A stretch of DNA of 64,000 nucleotides, taken from NCBI GenBank assembly GCA_900757865.1, contig CAAEPH010000052.1:30068-94067 (forward strand). Reading direction: 5' to 3'. Positions 54,444 to 62,649 of this stretch are shown here, piece by piece (within the stretch, counting starts at the first letter, position 1; every line of letters starts with the position of its first letter). Both the position numbers and the translations under genes were made by a program. Origin of the DNA: an uncultured Sutterella sp. GTDB taxonomy: Bacteria > Pseudomonadota > Gammaproteobacteria > Burkholderiales > Burkholderiaceae_F. Under the pieces are notes generated by a model that was given only the letters and a program-made list of their open reading frames with translations, was not told the DNA's origin and did no database searches.

Positions 54444-54499
54444 GTAAATGTAAATTTATTTTTAATGTGTTGATTATATTTTTTTATCAATATTGCTGT

Positions 54500-56143
54500 T
54501 CAAAGTCCGTCTCTAAAATTATTAAAGTAAAGATTAATGATTTGTTTGCCAGATATCCTACCAAATGTTATGGCATCTGTTAGCCCATTTCCTCCCAAAC
54601 GATTTTGACCGTGTACGTTTCCTGTGACCTCACCAGCTGCGTAAAGCCCTGGAATGATAGTACCGTCCTCGCGCAATACTTCTCCCTTCTCTGTGATAGC
54701 CACACCTCCTAAGGTCGAATGTATAGTCATTGTAATAGGGGAGGCCCAGAAAGGTCCATTCGCGAGTGGTTGGCATTGCAACCTGGCACATTTTCCTTCT
54801 TTGCGCTCAACCATACGGTTATAGTTGCGTAGCGTCTCAGCCAGCGCCCCTTCACGAACATGGATCAAGCGTTCCAGCTCAACAATACTACCCGCTCGGT
54901 AGGACGCTCCCGTTTCGAGCCCTCGATAAATGTCGCGCTGGAAGACGACGTCATAGGTATCCACCGTTGTTTGATTCGTAATGGAAAAGACGGCAGCTTC
55001 ATGACTTTGCGGATTTTGCTGTTGTACGATGGCTCGAGAGAGAACGTTGCGTGGCGCATCTTCTTCAATAAAGCGCTTTCCTTCTTGATTAACCAAAATA
55101 GAGCGTGCAATATCCACGTCAAGTCGAACTTGAAAGGCTTGTCCCATGGGGTTCCCTGGGACCACTTGAACAGTCTCCATGTTCACCAAGGAGGCTCCCA
55201 CTTTTTGTGCGGCTAACAGCATATCTCCTGTGTTGCCAGGATTATTGTCGGTACTGAGGTGTGCAACCTGCGGTGCCCAGCGCTGAAGTAGAGTAGGGTT
55301 AGCGGCGAAGCCTCCTGAGGCGAGAACCACGGCCCGTTTGGCATAACGGGATTCACAAGATGCTTTTGATGTCCCTCCACGCTTTTTCACACAAACGCCC
55401 GTGACACGTCCCGTCGTGTCGGTAAGTAAAGATTCGACGGCGCTATCGGTCTCAATGCGTCCACCATGAGCGAGAAGCGCTGCACTCAGAACGCGGATAT
55501 AGCCTTGCCCTCGGGGTTCCAGTGGTTTATGTGCTCGAGGCCATTGTCCACCGTAAATTTGAATAGTGTCTGGCTGAAACACAAGTCCCAAGGACTTTAG
55601 CCATTGCCAAGTGGGTGTGGCGTGCGTTACCAACGCTTTCACGACGGCTGGACTATTACGCCCGCCACCCGACTCCAGCGTTTGCTGGTAGTAAAGGTCG
55701 AGCGAATCGTGTTTGCTTGGCTTTGATGTGGCACTCTGCTCGTTAGCGTCTTTGAGCGGATAGGACGTCAAGCCCTGTTTGATCGTTGTCTCTGTTTGAG
55801 GATTGGGTACTTCAACGGCGTTAAAGTACCCACCCGAGCGCAACGTGTTCCCACCAATATTGGGCATTTTCTCAAGCACCACCACAGAGAGTCCCGCTTC
55901 GGCAACCGTGGTCGCAGCTGCCAAGCCTGCGCCACCAGCCCCCACTACAATGACGTCGGTGGTTGAGAGGGGGTGTCCGAGAGCAGTTCCTGAGACGCCT
56001 AGCCCTAAGCCTAATTCCAAACCTACACATACAGCAGAGCGCGCGATGACTTTTAGCCACTGAGCTTTTTCAGCTCTGTTTTTGCGTGGTTCGCGACTAT
56101 CGGAGTTCACATGAGTCCTTTTCTTAAAATTCATTTTGGTCAT
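54500..56143 (-). CDS. Periplasmic flavocytochrome-c-type FAD reductase (fumarate reductase-like)
   Basis: 547 residues. An N-terminal export signal is likely (hydrophobic VCVGLELGLGLGVSGTALG), followed by the FAD loop VIVVGAGGAGLAAATTVAEA. The active-site residues of flavocytochrome c fumarate reductases are visible: SILVNQEGKRFIEEDAPRN, ITMTIHSTLGG with the histidine and HGQNRLGGNGLTDAITFGR with the arginine. No CxxCH heme site is present, so electrons come from another protein. Reduces fumarate or an analogous unsaturated acid (inference). AAGGAG precedes the ATG, which overlaps the stop of the response regulator (ATGA), so the two are coupled. Confidence 0.82.
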   Translation of the reverse strand: MTKMNFKKRTHVNSDSREPRKNRAEKAQWLKVIARSAVCVGLELGLGLGVSGTALGHPLSTTDVIVVGAGGAGLAAATTVAEAGLSVVVLEKMPNIGGNTLRSGGYFNAVEVPNPQTETTIKQGLTSYPLKDANEQSATSKPSKHDSLDLYYQQTLESGGGRNSPAVVKALVTHATPTWQWLKSLGLVFQPDTIQIYGGQWPRAHKPLEPRGQGYIRVLSAALLAHGGRIETDSAVESLLTDTTGRVTGVCVKKRGGTSKASCESRYAKRAVVLASGGFAANPTLLQRWAPQVAHLSTDNNPGNTGDMLLAAQKVGASLVNMETVQVVPGNPMGQAFQVRLDVDIARSILVNQEGKRFIEEDAPRNVLSRAIVQQQNPQSHEAAVFSITNQTTVDTYDVVFQRDIYRGLETGASYRAGSIVELERLIHVREGALAETLRNYNRMVERKEGKCARLQCQPLANGPFWASPITMTIHSTLGGVAITEKGEVLREDGTIIPGLYAAGEVTGNVHGQNRLGGNGLTDAITFGRISGKQIINLYFNNFRDGL

Positions 56144-56766
56144 GGCAGCTCCTTTTGGCAGGTCTCGAGCCAGTGGAACATCTCGCCAACCTCGACAGCA
56201 TTACGTGCGTCAAGCTTTTCACCAATCGCCATGCGACGGTGGCGGACGGTACCTTCACTGATTTGCAAGAGAGACGCAATCTCGGCGTTGGAGAGCCCCT
56301 TGGCAATGAGTCGCGCGGTCTCCAACTCAACTGGTGTAAGTTGCTCAAGTAGCGCTTGGGTTGAGGCCACTTCTTGCCGCAATTGCCGACGATGCGCGTG
56401 TAAAGCCACTGCCTTTTGAATCTCCGTCAAGAGCAAGGCGGTTTTGGGTGGCTTCACCACAAAACCTGATGCCCCTTTTTGCACGGCTTCTACGGCCATT
56501 TCCACATCGGCGTGGGCTGATAAAAAGACGATTGGCAAGTCACAATGTGTCTCGACAAGGGCGCTCTGACACTCCAGTCCACTCATCTCTGGCATACGGA
56601 TATCCAAAATGACGCATCCCCATTCGTTATGATCGTCGGTCTCGAGAAACGGCAGAGCGCCTTCGTAAGCCACCACGCGATAGCCCGCGATTTCTAGCAA
56701 AAAACGTAGCGACTCGGCCACTTTAGGGTCATCGTCAACAATGCGAATCAGGGCTTGCGTGCTCAT
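56140..56766 (-). CDS. TtrR/FixJ-type response regulator
   Basis: 208 residues. Receiver domain: IRIVDDDPKVAES acidic pocket, phospho-acceptor D in CVILDIRMPEMSG and lysine in GFVVKPPK. C-terminal LuxR-type HTH: LTPVELETARLIAKGLSNAE and ISEGTVRHRRMAIGEKL. It overlaps both the upstream sensor kinase and the downstream flavoprotein by 4 nt, forming a tight sensor-regulator-reductase operon. It likely activates transcription of the neighbouring reductase genes. Confidence 0.87.
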   Translation of the reverse strand: MSTQALIRIVDDDPKVAESLRFLLEIAGYRVVAYEGALPFLETDDHNEWGCVILDIRMPEMSGLECQSALVETHCDLPIVFLSAHADVEMAVEAVQKGASGFVVKPPKTALLLTEIQKAVALHAHRRQLRQEVASTQALLEQLTPVELETARLIAKGLSNAEIASLLQISEGTVRHRRMAIGEKLDARNAVEVGEMFHWLETCQKELP

Positions 56767-58610
56767 TGGATCGTCTCCTTAGACAAAATCGTGGGTAAAG
56801 TGAGCGTGACGCGTAACCCTTGAGGGTTACGACGGGCAAACGTAAGATGACCGCCATGCGCTTCGGCAATCGCTGACGCAATGGCTAAGCCGTAGCCAAG
56901 TCCATCGGGCTTGTCGCTTTTGGTCACGTGACCGAGTCGCTCAAAGACCGCCTCGGTGATCGGTGGACCGTTATCTTCCACGGTAAGCTCGGCATGATGC
57001 TCGCGCGCCGAAAGCGTAACGTGAACATCCCTCTCACCACCAGGTTGTTTGGCAGCGCTTTGAGCATTGCGAACGAGATTGAGGATGACAAGCTCCAACT
57101 CCAAGGGGTGCGCTTTCACGAGGGCGTCGCTTTCAACGGTTACTGCACTGGGGGTGAGCTTGGTGTACGTGAGCACGCGTGAGAGCGTCTCGGATAAGGA
57201 GACAGGGACCTTCTCGGTCGTTTCTCGGCGATGAATCTCCCGCACGCGTTCAATGATGTCGCCCATACGGTAGGCTTCTTCTAAAACTTTCTCGAGCGTC
57301 GCCGTGAGACGCTCTTCATTCTTTTGACCTTGATCGCGCATAAGGATGAGACCACTTAAATAGTTCACGATGATGGTCAATGGCTGCTTGAGATCGTGAG
57401 CAATCAGGGCGGAGAGTTGGTTGACGAGACTTGCCCGTTCAAGTAGCGAGAGGCGTTCTTGGCTAGCATGCAATGCTCGATGTGCTTCGATCTTTGCTTG
57501 GCTTTCGACTTCGAGCGCCTGGCTTTTGCGTTTCAAGACCCGGTTGACGCGGATAAAGTCGATGATGAATAGGAGCAACAGGGCTATGCTCAAACTGATC
57601 CCAAACCGATATCGTGTCCAAAAGGCCTGCCAAGAAAAAGCTGGTAGCGATGCGTAGGGTCCTAAACGCAAATTTCTCAAAAGTGTATCCGTTGTTGCTG
57701 TGCTGCTCACGAGCCACTCTGAACCATCAGCTTGAGCAGGCAACGACAAGGCCGTTTCCACTACCGCTTTCACCACGAGAGGATCAACGTGGGGAAGGGC
57801 GAGCAACTGCAATCCGGGAAAGAGTTCCGTGGATCGCTGACAAGGTTCCTGGGACGACGCTTGATTATTAATCACTCGCAAGGCAAGCGATTTCCCCTGA
57901 TTTTGCTTTATCGCTTTTTCTAACGCACACCGAGGCAAAATGCCCACGTCGACCTGACCTGTCTGCACCAACGTGATGACATCAGGAAATTGCCAATGGG
58001 TAAATCGCGGCTGTGAAAAGAAGGTTTTGTACGAGAAACCCGCTTGCACGAGCGCGTTCATGGCAATGAGCCACCCGTCAAACGAATGAGCGTCTAGCGC
58101 AGCTACGGTCTTCCCTTTTAAGTCGGCAAGATGCTTCCAAGGGCTTGTCTCTTGCACGACGAAGACGGAACCCGCACGCAAGACAGCTTGATGTGCTTCG
58201 CCCAATGTTGCCAAGACAATAGGTGGTTGTTCGGTAAAAAGCGGGGCTTCGGTGCTCGACAAGAGCATAAAGTCTACTGCTGGGGAAGACGGGACCGTGT
58301 TGCTTGAGGTGAGTTCTACCGTTCGGAGGACCTTGTCAGGAAGTCGTTCACGAAGTCGGTCCATCAGTGGCACGACCACGTTCACAAAGAGGGCAGGGTC
58401 CATGGAAGCGGCATAACCCAAGCGTAAGGTCTCCGGTGTGTTGATAGGGGTTTCCGAACGTGCAGACGTGGAGGGTGAGAGGGTACAAAGGAGCGTTGAT
58501 AGGGCGGAGGCGACTGCCAACGCAATACCGTGCTGGGAAACCCAGCAAGGTTTCTTTAGCCGATTGATAGATTGTCGACTCCTCATGTTGGCGCGCTCTT
58601 CTCGTTTCAT
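56763..58610 (-). CDS. TtrS-like sensor histidine kinase with periplasmic PhnD-type domain
   Basis: 615 residues. A signal/anchor helix (GIALAVASALSTLLCTL) leads into a periplasmic substrate-binding-like domain of about 270 residues (LRLGYAASMDPALFVNVVVP, MLLSSTEAPLF) as in the tetrathionate sensor TtrS. One membrane helix (GISLSIALLLLFIIDFI) precedes the kinase core: H-box LSALIAHDLKQPL, N-box ILNLVRNAQSAA and G-boxes VEDNGPPI and GLGYGLAI. The ligand is unknown but is probably the acceptor used by the adjacent reductases. Operon with the regulator. Confidence 0.85.
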   Translation of the reverse strand: MKREERANMRSRQSINRLKKPCWVSQHGIALAVASALSTLLCTLSPSTSARSETPINTPETLRLGYAASMDPALFVNVVVPLMDRLRERLPDKVLRTVELTSSNTVPSSPAVDFMLLSSTEAPLFTEQPPIVLATLGEAHQAVLRAGSVFVVQETSPWKHLADLKGKTVAALDAHSFDGWLIAMNALVQAGFSYKTFFSQPRFTHWQFPDVITLVQTGQVDVGILPRCALEKAIKQNQGKSLALRVINNQASSQEPCQRSTELFPGLQLLALPHVDPLVVKAVVETALSLPAQADGSEWLVSSTATTDTLLRNLRLGPYASLPAFSWQAFWTRYRFGISLSIALLLLFIIDFIRVNRVLKRKSQALEVESQAKIEAHRALHASQERLSLLERASLVNQLSALIAHDLKQPLTIIVNYLSGLILMRDQGQKNEERLTATLEKVLEEAYRMGDIIERVREIHRRETTEKVPVSLSETLSRVLTYTKLTPSAVTVESDALVKAHPLELELVILNLVRNAQSAAKQPGGERDVHVTLSAREHHAELTVEDNGPPITEAVFERLGHVTKSDKPDGLGYGLAIASAIAEAHGGHLTFARRNPQGLRVTLTLPTILSKETIQ

Positions 58611-58916
58611 CGTCTTAACGCTTCATGGGCATCAACGCTCTATTGCGCAGGAAAAACGCATCGCTAGGCTTGAGCTCGAGCAATGATTATGCCGCTCATT
58701 AAGGCTTAGATCGTTTGGTGAAGTTTAATTTTTTCACTGTAGGCGTTTTGACTTTGGCTGTCAAGGCACAGTTGTGCCTTGGAAAGCGTCTTCGATGCAC
58801 TTAGGATAAAGCGTAAGGGTTAAGGCTGAGCGATCCAGTGAGGCCTAAAACCCCAATCAAGATGGTGGACACCAGGTCCTCACACTCATACAAAAAGGAA
58901 AAAAGGAGAGTCCGTA
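58611..58916. promoter_or_regulatory. Divergent control region of the sensor operon and the flavoprotein-cytochrome genes
   Basis: 306 bp with no gene. It must hold promoters for both directions and contains the perfect palindrome described separately. GGAG 9 nt before the flavoprotein ATG is its ribosome binding site. Confidence 0.6.
58762..58781. promoter_or_regulatory. Perfect 20-bp palindrome, candidate response-regulator operator
   Basis: CAAGGCACA (58762-58770) and TGTGCCTTG (58773-58781) are exact inverted repeats around a 2-bp centre. LuxR-type regulators bind such dyads as dimers, so the adjacent TtrR-like protein is the obvious candidate. Confidence 0.6.
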
Positions 58917-60626
58917 ATGACCAATCGTCGTGATTTTCTTAAAGGTACGTTAGGTGGTGCGTTGAGCACCGTGGCCGTGGGAAGTTCGTGGGCAGCGCCC
59001 GCGAACAGTCCTTTGCCAAAACATTGGGACATGACCGCGGATGTGGTGGTATTGGGTTACGGTGGCGCGGGGGCGACCACCGCCATTGTGGCCGCGCAAA
59101 ATGGTGCGAAAGTGATCGTGCTCGAAAAGAACCCAGAAAACGCCCACATTTCTAACACCCGTATGTCAGGGGGTATTTTCCATTCGCCCTTTAAGGATGG
59201 GGATAAACAAGCGCTCCAAGACTATGCACAGGCCATGTTTTCGGGCGAAAACATTCCCTGGAAAGAAGAGGGAGAAATTCCAGAGTACTCCGTGGGGTTA
59301 GCCAAACTGTGGGCGGAATTGACACCCACCAATTTGGACTTTATGCAGAGTTTGGACCCGGCTTTTATTGGTGGCAGTCAGCCTGGGTTTGATAAGGCGG
59401 CGTTTCCCAATTTCCCTGGGGCAAAAGAATGCCGTTATAACGCGTATCGTTCCACTTACACAAAGCGCATGAAGAACTTTAACCAAGTCTCCTATGGGCT
59501 TCCAAAAGAAGAGACGAGCTCTGGTGAAGCGTTCTGGCTCTGCTTAGCGGAAGGGGTGAAAAAGCAGGGCGACAAGATCAAGGTAGTTTGGGAAGCGCCA
59601 GCCGTGGAGTTACTCAAGAATGCCAAGGGTGACATCGTGGGCGCGGTGGCCAACCAAAAAGGTAAGAAGCTCTACGTGCGAGCCAAGAAAGCCGTCGTGC
59701 TATGCACGGGGGGCTATGAGTACAGCCCAGCGATGCGTTCCGCCTTCTTAGAGGGACCGGGCATCAATGGCTGGGCCTTCTATGGCACAACGTCCAACAC
59801 CGGTGACGGTATTGCCATGGGGATGGCCGTGGGGGCGGGGTTACAAAAAGTCGGTAAATCAGCTGCGCGCATCATTGTGCCTACGCTCAAAACTTTTAAC
59901 GGTTTGCGCATTGGCTCCATTACGCCGAGTGTCGGCTCACCTCACTCTTTTGTGGTCGACAACTTCGGTAACCGCTACGAAGCGGAAACCAAAGTGACTG
60001 ATAATCCGAGTCGCTACTTTTTCTATAAGGCCGCCGTGCAGTTTGATATTTCGACGCTCGCTTATCCGCGTACGCCATCTTGGATGATTTTTGATGAATC
60101 CCTACGCGCATCAAAGCCACTGGTGGGACTCGGTATCTCCACAGTGGGTTACGGTTTGGTTGAATGGGATAAAGACAACCAGAAAGCGATTGAAAGTGGC
60201 TTGATTTTAAAAGCTAATACCATAGAAGAGTTGGCTCAAAAGATCAAAGCTCATCCCGATAACAAGAACCGAATGGTCGTGGAGAATTTGGTGAAGACCA
60301 CGGAGCGCTTTAACGCGTTCTGCGACGACAGGAAAGACGGTGACTTTGGTCGTCGTCCCGCAACGTTGGGTAAGGTCTCGGAAGGTCCCTTCTATGCTAT
60401 GCCGCTCGTTGCGGGTGGTCCGAACACTAAGGGTGGTCTCTTGGCAAACGCTGACCGTGAAGTCCTCACTTGGGAAGGAAAGCCCATTCCACACCTTTAC
60501 TGCGTGGGCGAAATTGCATCAGCGTTGAAGTTCGTCTATCAGGGTGGTGGTAACTTAACCGAATGTTTGGTCTATGGACGCCACTGCGGTGCACTCGTGG
60601 CGAAATTAAAAGATTCCACGCTGTAG
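58917..60626 (+). CDS. Tat-exported FAD-dependent oxidoreductase (flavocytochrome c family)
   Basis: 569 residues. Tat signal: TNRRDFLKGTLGGALSTVAV with AWA-type cleavage near WAAPAN. FAD-binding loop VVVLGYGGAGATTAIVAAQ and C-terminal FAD segment PIPHLYCVGEIASALKFVYQ. The segment equivalent to the fumarate reductase NRLGGN reads QGGGNLTECLVYGRHCG, so the substrate-binding arginine is missing at that place and fumarate is unlikely to be the substrate. It is followed by the tetraheme cytochrome c gene, its probable electron donor. GGAG lies before the ATG at 58917. Confidence 0.82.
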   Translation: MTNRRDFLKGTLGGALSTVAVGSSWAAPANSPLPKHWDMTADVVVLGYGGAGATTAIVAAQNGAKVIVLEKNPENAHISNTRMSGGIFHSPFKDGDKQALQDYAQAMFSGENIPWKEEGEIPEYSVGLAKLWAELTPTNLDFMQSLDPAFIGGSQPGFDKAAFPNFPGAKECRYNAYRSTYTKRMKNFNQVSYGLPKEETSSGEAFWLCLAEGVKKQGDKIKVVWEAPAVELLKNAKGDIVGAVANQKGKKLYVRAKKAVVLCTGGYEYSPAMRSAFLEGPGINGWAFYGTTSNTGDGIAMGMAVGAGLQKVGKSAARIIVPTLKTFNGLRIGSITPSVGSPHSFVVDNFGNRYEAETKVTDNPSRYFFYKAAVQFDISTLAYPRTPSWMIFDESLRASKPLVGLGISTVGYGLVEWDKDNQKAIESGLILKANTIEELAQKIKAHPDNKNRMVVENLVKTTERFNAFCDDRKDGDFGRRPATLGKVSEGPFYAMPLVAGGPNTKGGLLANADREVLTWEGKPIPHLYCVGEIASALKFVYQGGGNLTECLVYGRHCGALVAKLKDSTL

Positions 60627-60735
60627 TTGGCTAAGGCACCATCGGTACAGGGTCGCGCCCAGAACACGGGCAGGCGACCCTGCGTGTTGTCGCAGATAAC
60701 GACAAGTTTTACTAAAACCAAAAAAAGGAAAATCG

Positions 60736-61098
60736 ATGAACACGAGAACTATCGTAAGCGGTTTTAGTGCGCTGATGCTTGTTTCAGGCCTTTTTCTGAG
60801 TGCTGCGAGCACAGCTTGGGCGGGTGACTTTTTAGCTGATCGTCATGTGGCCAAAGGTATGGCGTGTGAGACGTGTCATACGGCCGACAAAAAAATCAAA
60901 AAGGTGGGGGACAACGAAATTTGTGTTTCCTGCCATGGCGATTATCCTGAGATGATCAAGAAGACCGAGGGACGCTACGAAGTGAATCCTCATGCGCAGC
61001 ACGATGGGCTCTTGCCCTGCACAGAGTGTCACAAGGGGCACAAAGCGGGCGTGAATTACTGCGGTCAGTGCCACAATTACACGTATAAAGTGCCTTGA
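60736..61098 (+). CDS. Periplasmic tetraheme cytochrome c
   Basis: 120 residues. Sec signal peptide ending near TAWA-GD, then four CxxCH heme sites: CETCH, CVSCH, CTECH and CGQCH. Extra histidines (RHVAKG, NPHAQHDG, HKGHKAG) supply axial ligands. It resembles the heme domain of flavocytochrome c3 fumarate reductases (cytochrome c3 type), here as a separate subunit. It would carry quinol-derived electrons to the flavoproteins. AAAGGA lies before the ATG. A GCCCCC/GGGGGC hairpin (61117-61122 with 61133-61138) follows the gene. Confidence 0.88.
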   Translation: MNTRTIVSGFSALMLVSGLFLSAASTAWAGDFLADRHVAKGMACETCHTADKKIKKVGDNEICVSCHGDYPEMIKKTEGRYEVNPHAQHDGLLPCTECHKGHKAGVNYCGQCHNYTYKVP

Positions 61099-61225
61099 TG
61101 GTTGAAGAGGGTGGGCGCCCCCTCTTCTTTTGGGGGGCTCGGATGCCGGTACTCGAAAGTAAAAGAGGAAAAGACGTCAATGTCCTCACTTATTGAGAAC
61201 AGTCGATCGACATCAACCGAGTCCG

Positions 61226-62179
61226 CTATGCTTTCTCCTCATCTTTGTCTGAGTCCTCTTGGCCTTCTCTAAGGACGGTGAAAATCTCCTCCATCGTTTC
61301 TCGGGGAATCCCAGGCAAGATATGGCTATTGGCATCGAGCGGAATGAAAATCTTGCTCAACACTTCGTTGAGAAACTCGAGTTCAATCTCGTCCACAGGT
61401 TTTAACGATGCCTCATCTCCTTCGACTTCTTCGGCGACATAGAGAACGGTCCACCTCTTGACTGTGGGTTCTTCTTTATCCTCTTTGAGTTGATAGGGAG
61501 TAATGGGTAAGACTGCGGGCACGTCAGCTCGAATGATATAGAGCCCTGTTGGAGTGCCGTCCTGGTCTTGGACCAAATGCATAGGTGTGAGCGCCGCTTT
61601 GGGGTATTGGGTCTGGTAGGCAAAGTCCGAGAAGGCTTGGGCGGGTGAATCGCTAGCCTTGATTTTGTCCACAATCTCTTGATCTATAAAGATAGGGCGA
61701 CGCGATGCCATCAGCACTTGCATGGGTCCACGTTCGTGCAACGCGTCCTCAACGCGTTTTATTCCCAAAAGGATGTCGTCCGTGGGATCGAACGCCTCGA
61801 GCTCCTCCAGACTCATGGTGCGCTCACCTTCAATCGTGTTAACGACACAAATGCCAGACGAGTACCGCAGGGCAAGGGCTCTAACAGCCTCTTTTAAGAG
61901 TGTCCAATCTTGAAGAGCACAAGGACTGTGAATGGCTAGTTCATAAGCATTTCGCTTGTCATCAAAAGTGACGCGTAGACCAAAGACACTGAACTCTGGG
62001 CGAACATAGGTGACAACCGTCAAGTTAAGTAACGGCGAAAGATACTCCTCAGGCTCGTCAGCATCAGTCGTTTCTGGGTCTAGGGCTGCGAGACGAAAAT
62101 CGGGTAGCAGCTGGGCAAAGTCACCCACACTCAAAACGGGAGTGTTGGCTGGGACTTGAAGATAGAAGTAATAGCTCAT
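61226..62179 (-). CDS. Acidic protein of unknown function
   Basis: 317 residues, no signal peptide or membrane helix, rich in D and E with a highly charged tail (GQEDSDKDEEKA). Starts MSYYFYLQVPANTPVLSVGD. Recognisable blocks include RYSSGICVVNTIEGERTMSL and GPMQVLMASRRPIFIDQEIV. It reminds me of proteins annotated DUF4299, but I am not sure. Its role beside respiratory genes is unclear; it may be unrelated to them. Confidence 0.55.
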   Translation of the reverse strand: MSYYFYLQVPANTPVLSVGDFAQLLPDFRLAALDPETTDADEPEEYLSPLLNLTVVTYVRPEFSVFGLRVTFDDKRNAYELAIHSPCALQDWTLLKEAVRALALRYSSGICVVNTIEGERTMSLEELEAFDPTDDILLGIKRVEDALHERGPMQVLMASRRPIFIDQEIVDKIKASDSPAQAFSDFAYQTQYPKAALTPMHLVQDQDGTPTGLYIIRADVPAVLPITPYQLKEDKEEPTVKRWTVLYVAEEVEGDEASLKPVDEIELEFLNEVLSKIFIPLDANSHILPGIPRETMEEIFTVLREGQEDSDKDEEKA

Positions 62180-62491
62180 CGTCAGGTTAGTGTATGTTAG
62201 TTTGGGTTAACAAACTGGGCTTAAGGTCGAAAGCGAACGAGAAAAACGCGTCTCTCAGGGCGTTGTCGCTGAGACCTCTCATCCGCTAAGGCTTGCTCGC
62301 CTGAGTGTTCCATCATGACACAAAACGCTGGTCGACAACGACGTTTGCCTTCACTTTCTTATCCCCTCTTTGGCCACAGTCTTCGTCTCTTTATTTTGGT
62401 TCGCCATCGCAGGGGATAAGCTCAAAGCGTCTTTTCTCGCCCACTTTGCTCCTTTGTGCCGTTGACTTGTGTTGCTGTATCACGCTCGAAC
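62180..62491. other. Intergenic region, no gene seen
   Basis: About 310 bp between the acidic protein gene and the terminator of the TtrA-like gene. Short ORFs are not protein-like. Confidence 0.4.
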
Positions 62492-62535
62492 AATAAAAGA
62501 AAGAGGCGCGATCGCAACACACACGATCTCGCCTC
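62492..62535 (-). terminator. Intrinsic terminator of the TtrA-like gene
   Basis: 12-bp arms (62503-62514 and 62524-62535, one mismatch) with a 9-nt loop. The minus strand continues TTTCTTTTATT after the stem. A second, upstream hairpin is listed separately. Confidence 0.7.
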
Positions 62536-62587
62536 GTTCGTGGACAGAAACGTTGAGACACTTATCCAGTCCGCTCACCACGGTGAG

Positions 62588-62633
62588 GAGGGCAAGGCGT
62601 TGGGCGTTTTGCCACGTCGTTTTTCTTGCCCTC
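62588..62633 (-). other. Hairpin between the TtrA-like gene and its terminator
   Basis: Perfect 9-bp arms GAGGGCAAG (62588-62596) and CTTGCCCTC (62625-62633) with a 28-nt loop, 17 nt after the stop codon. It may help terminate or protect the transcript end. Confidence 0.45.
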
Positions 62634-62649
62634 TCGAGGGGAGGCGTCT

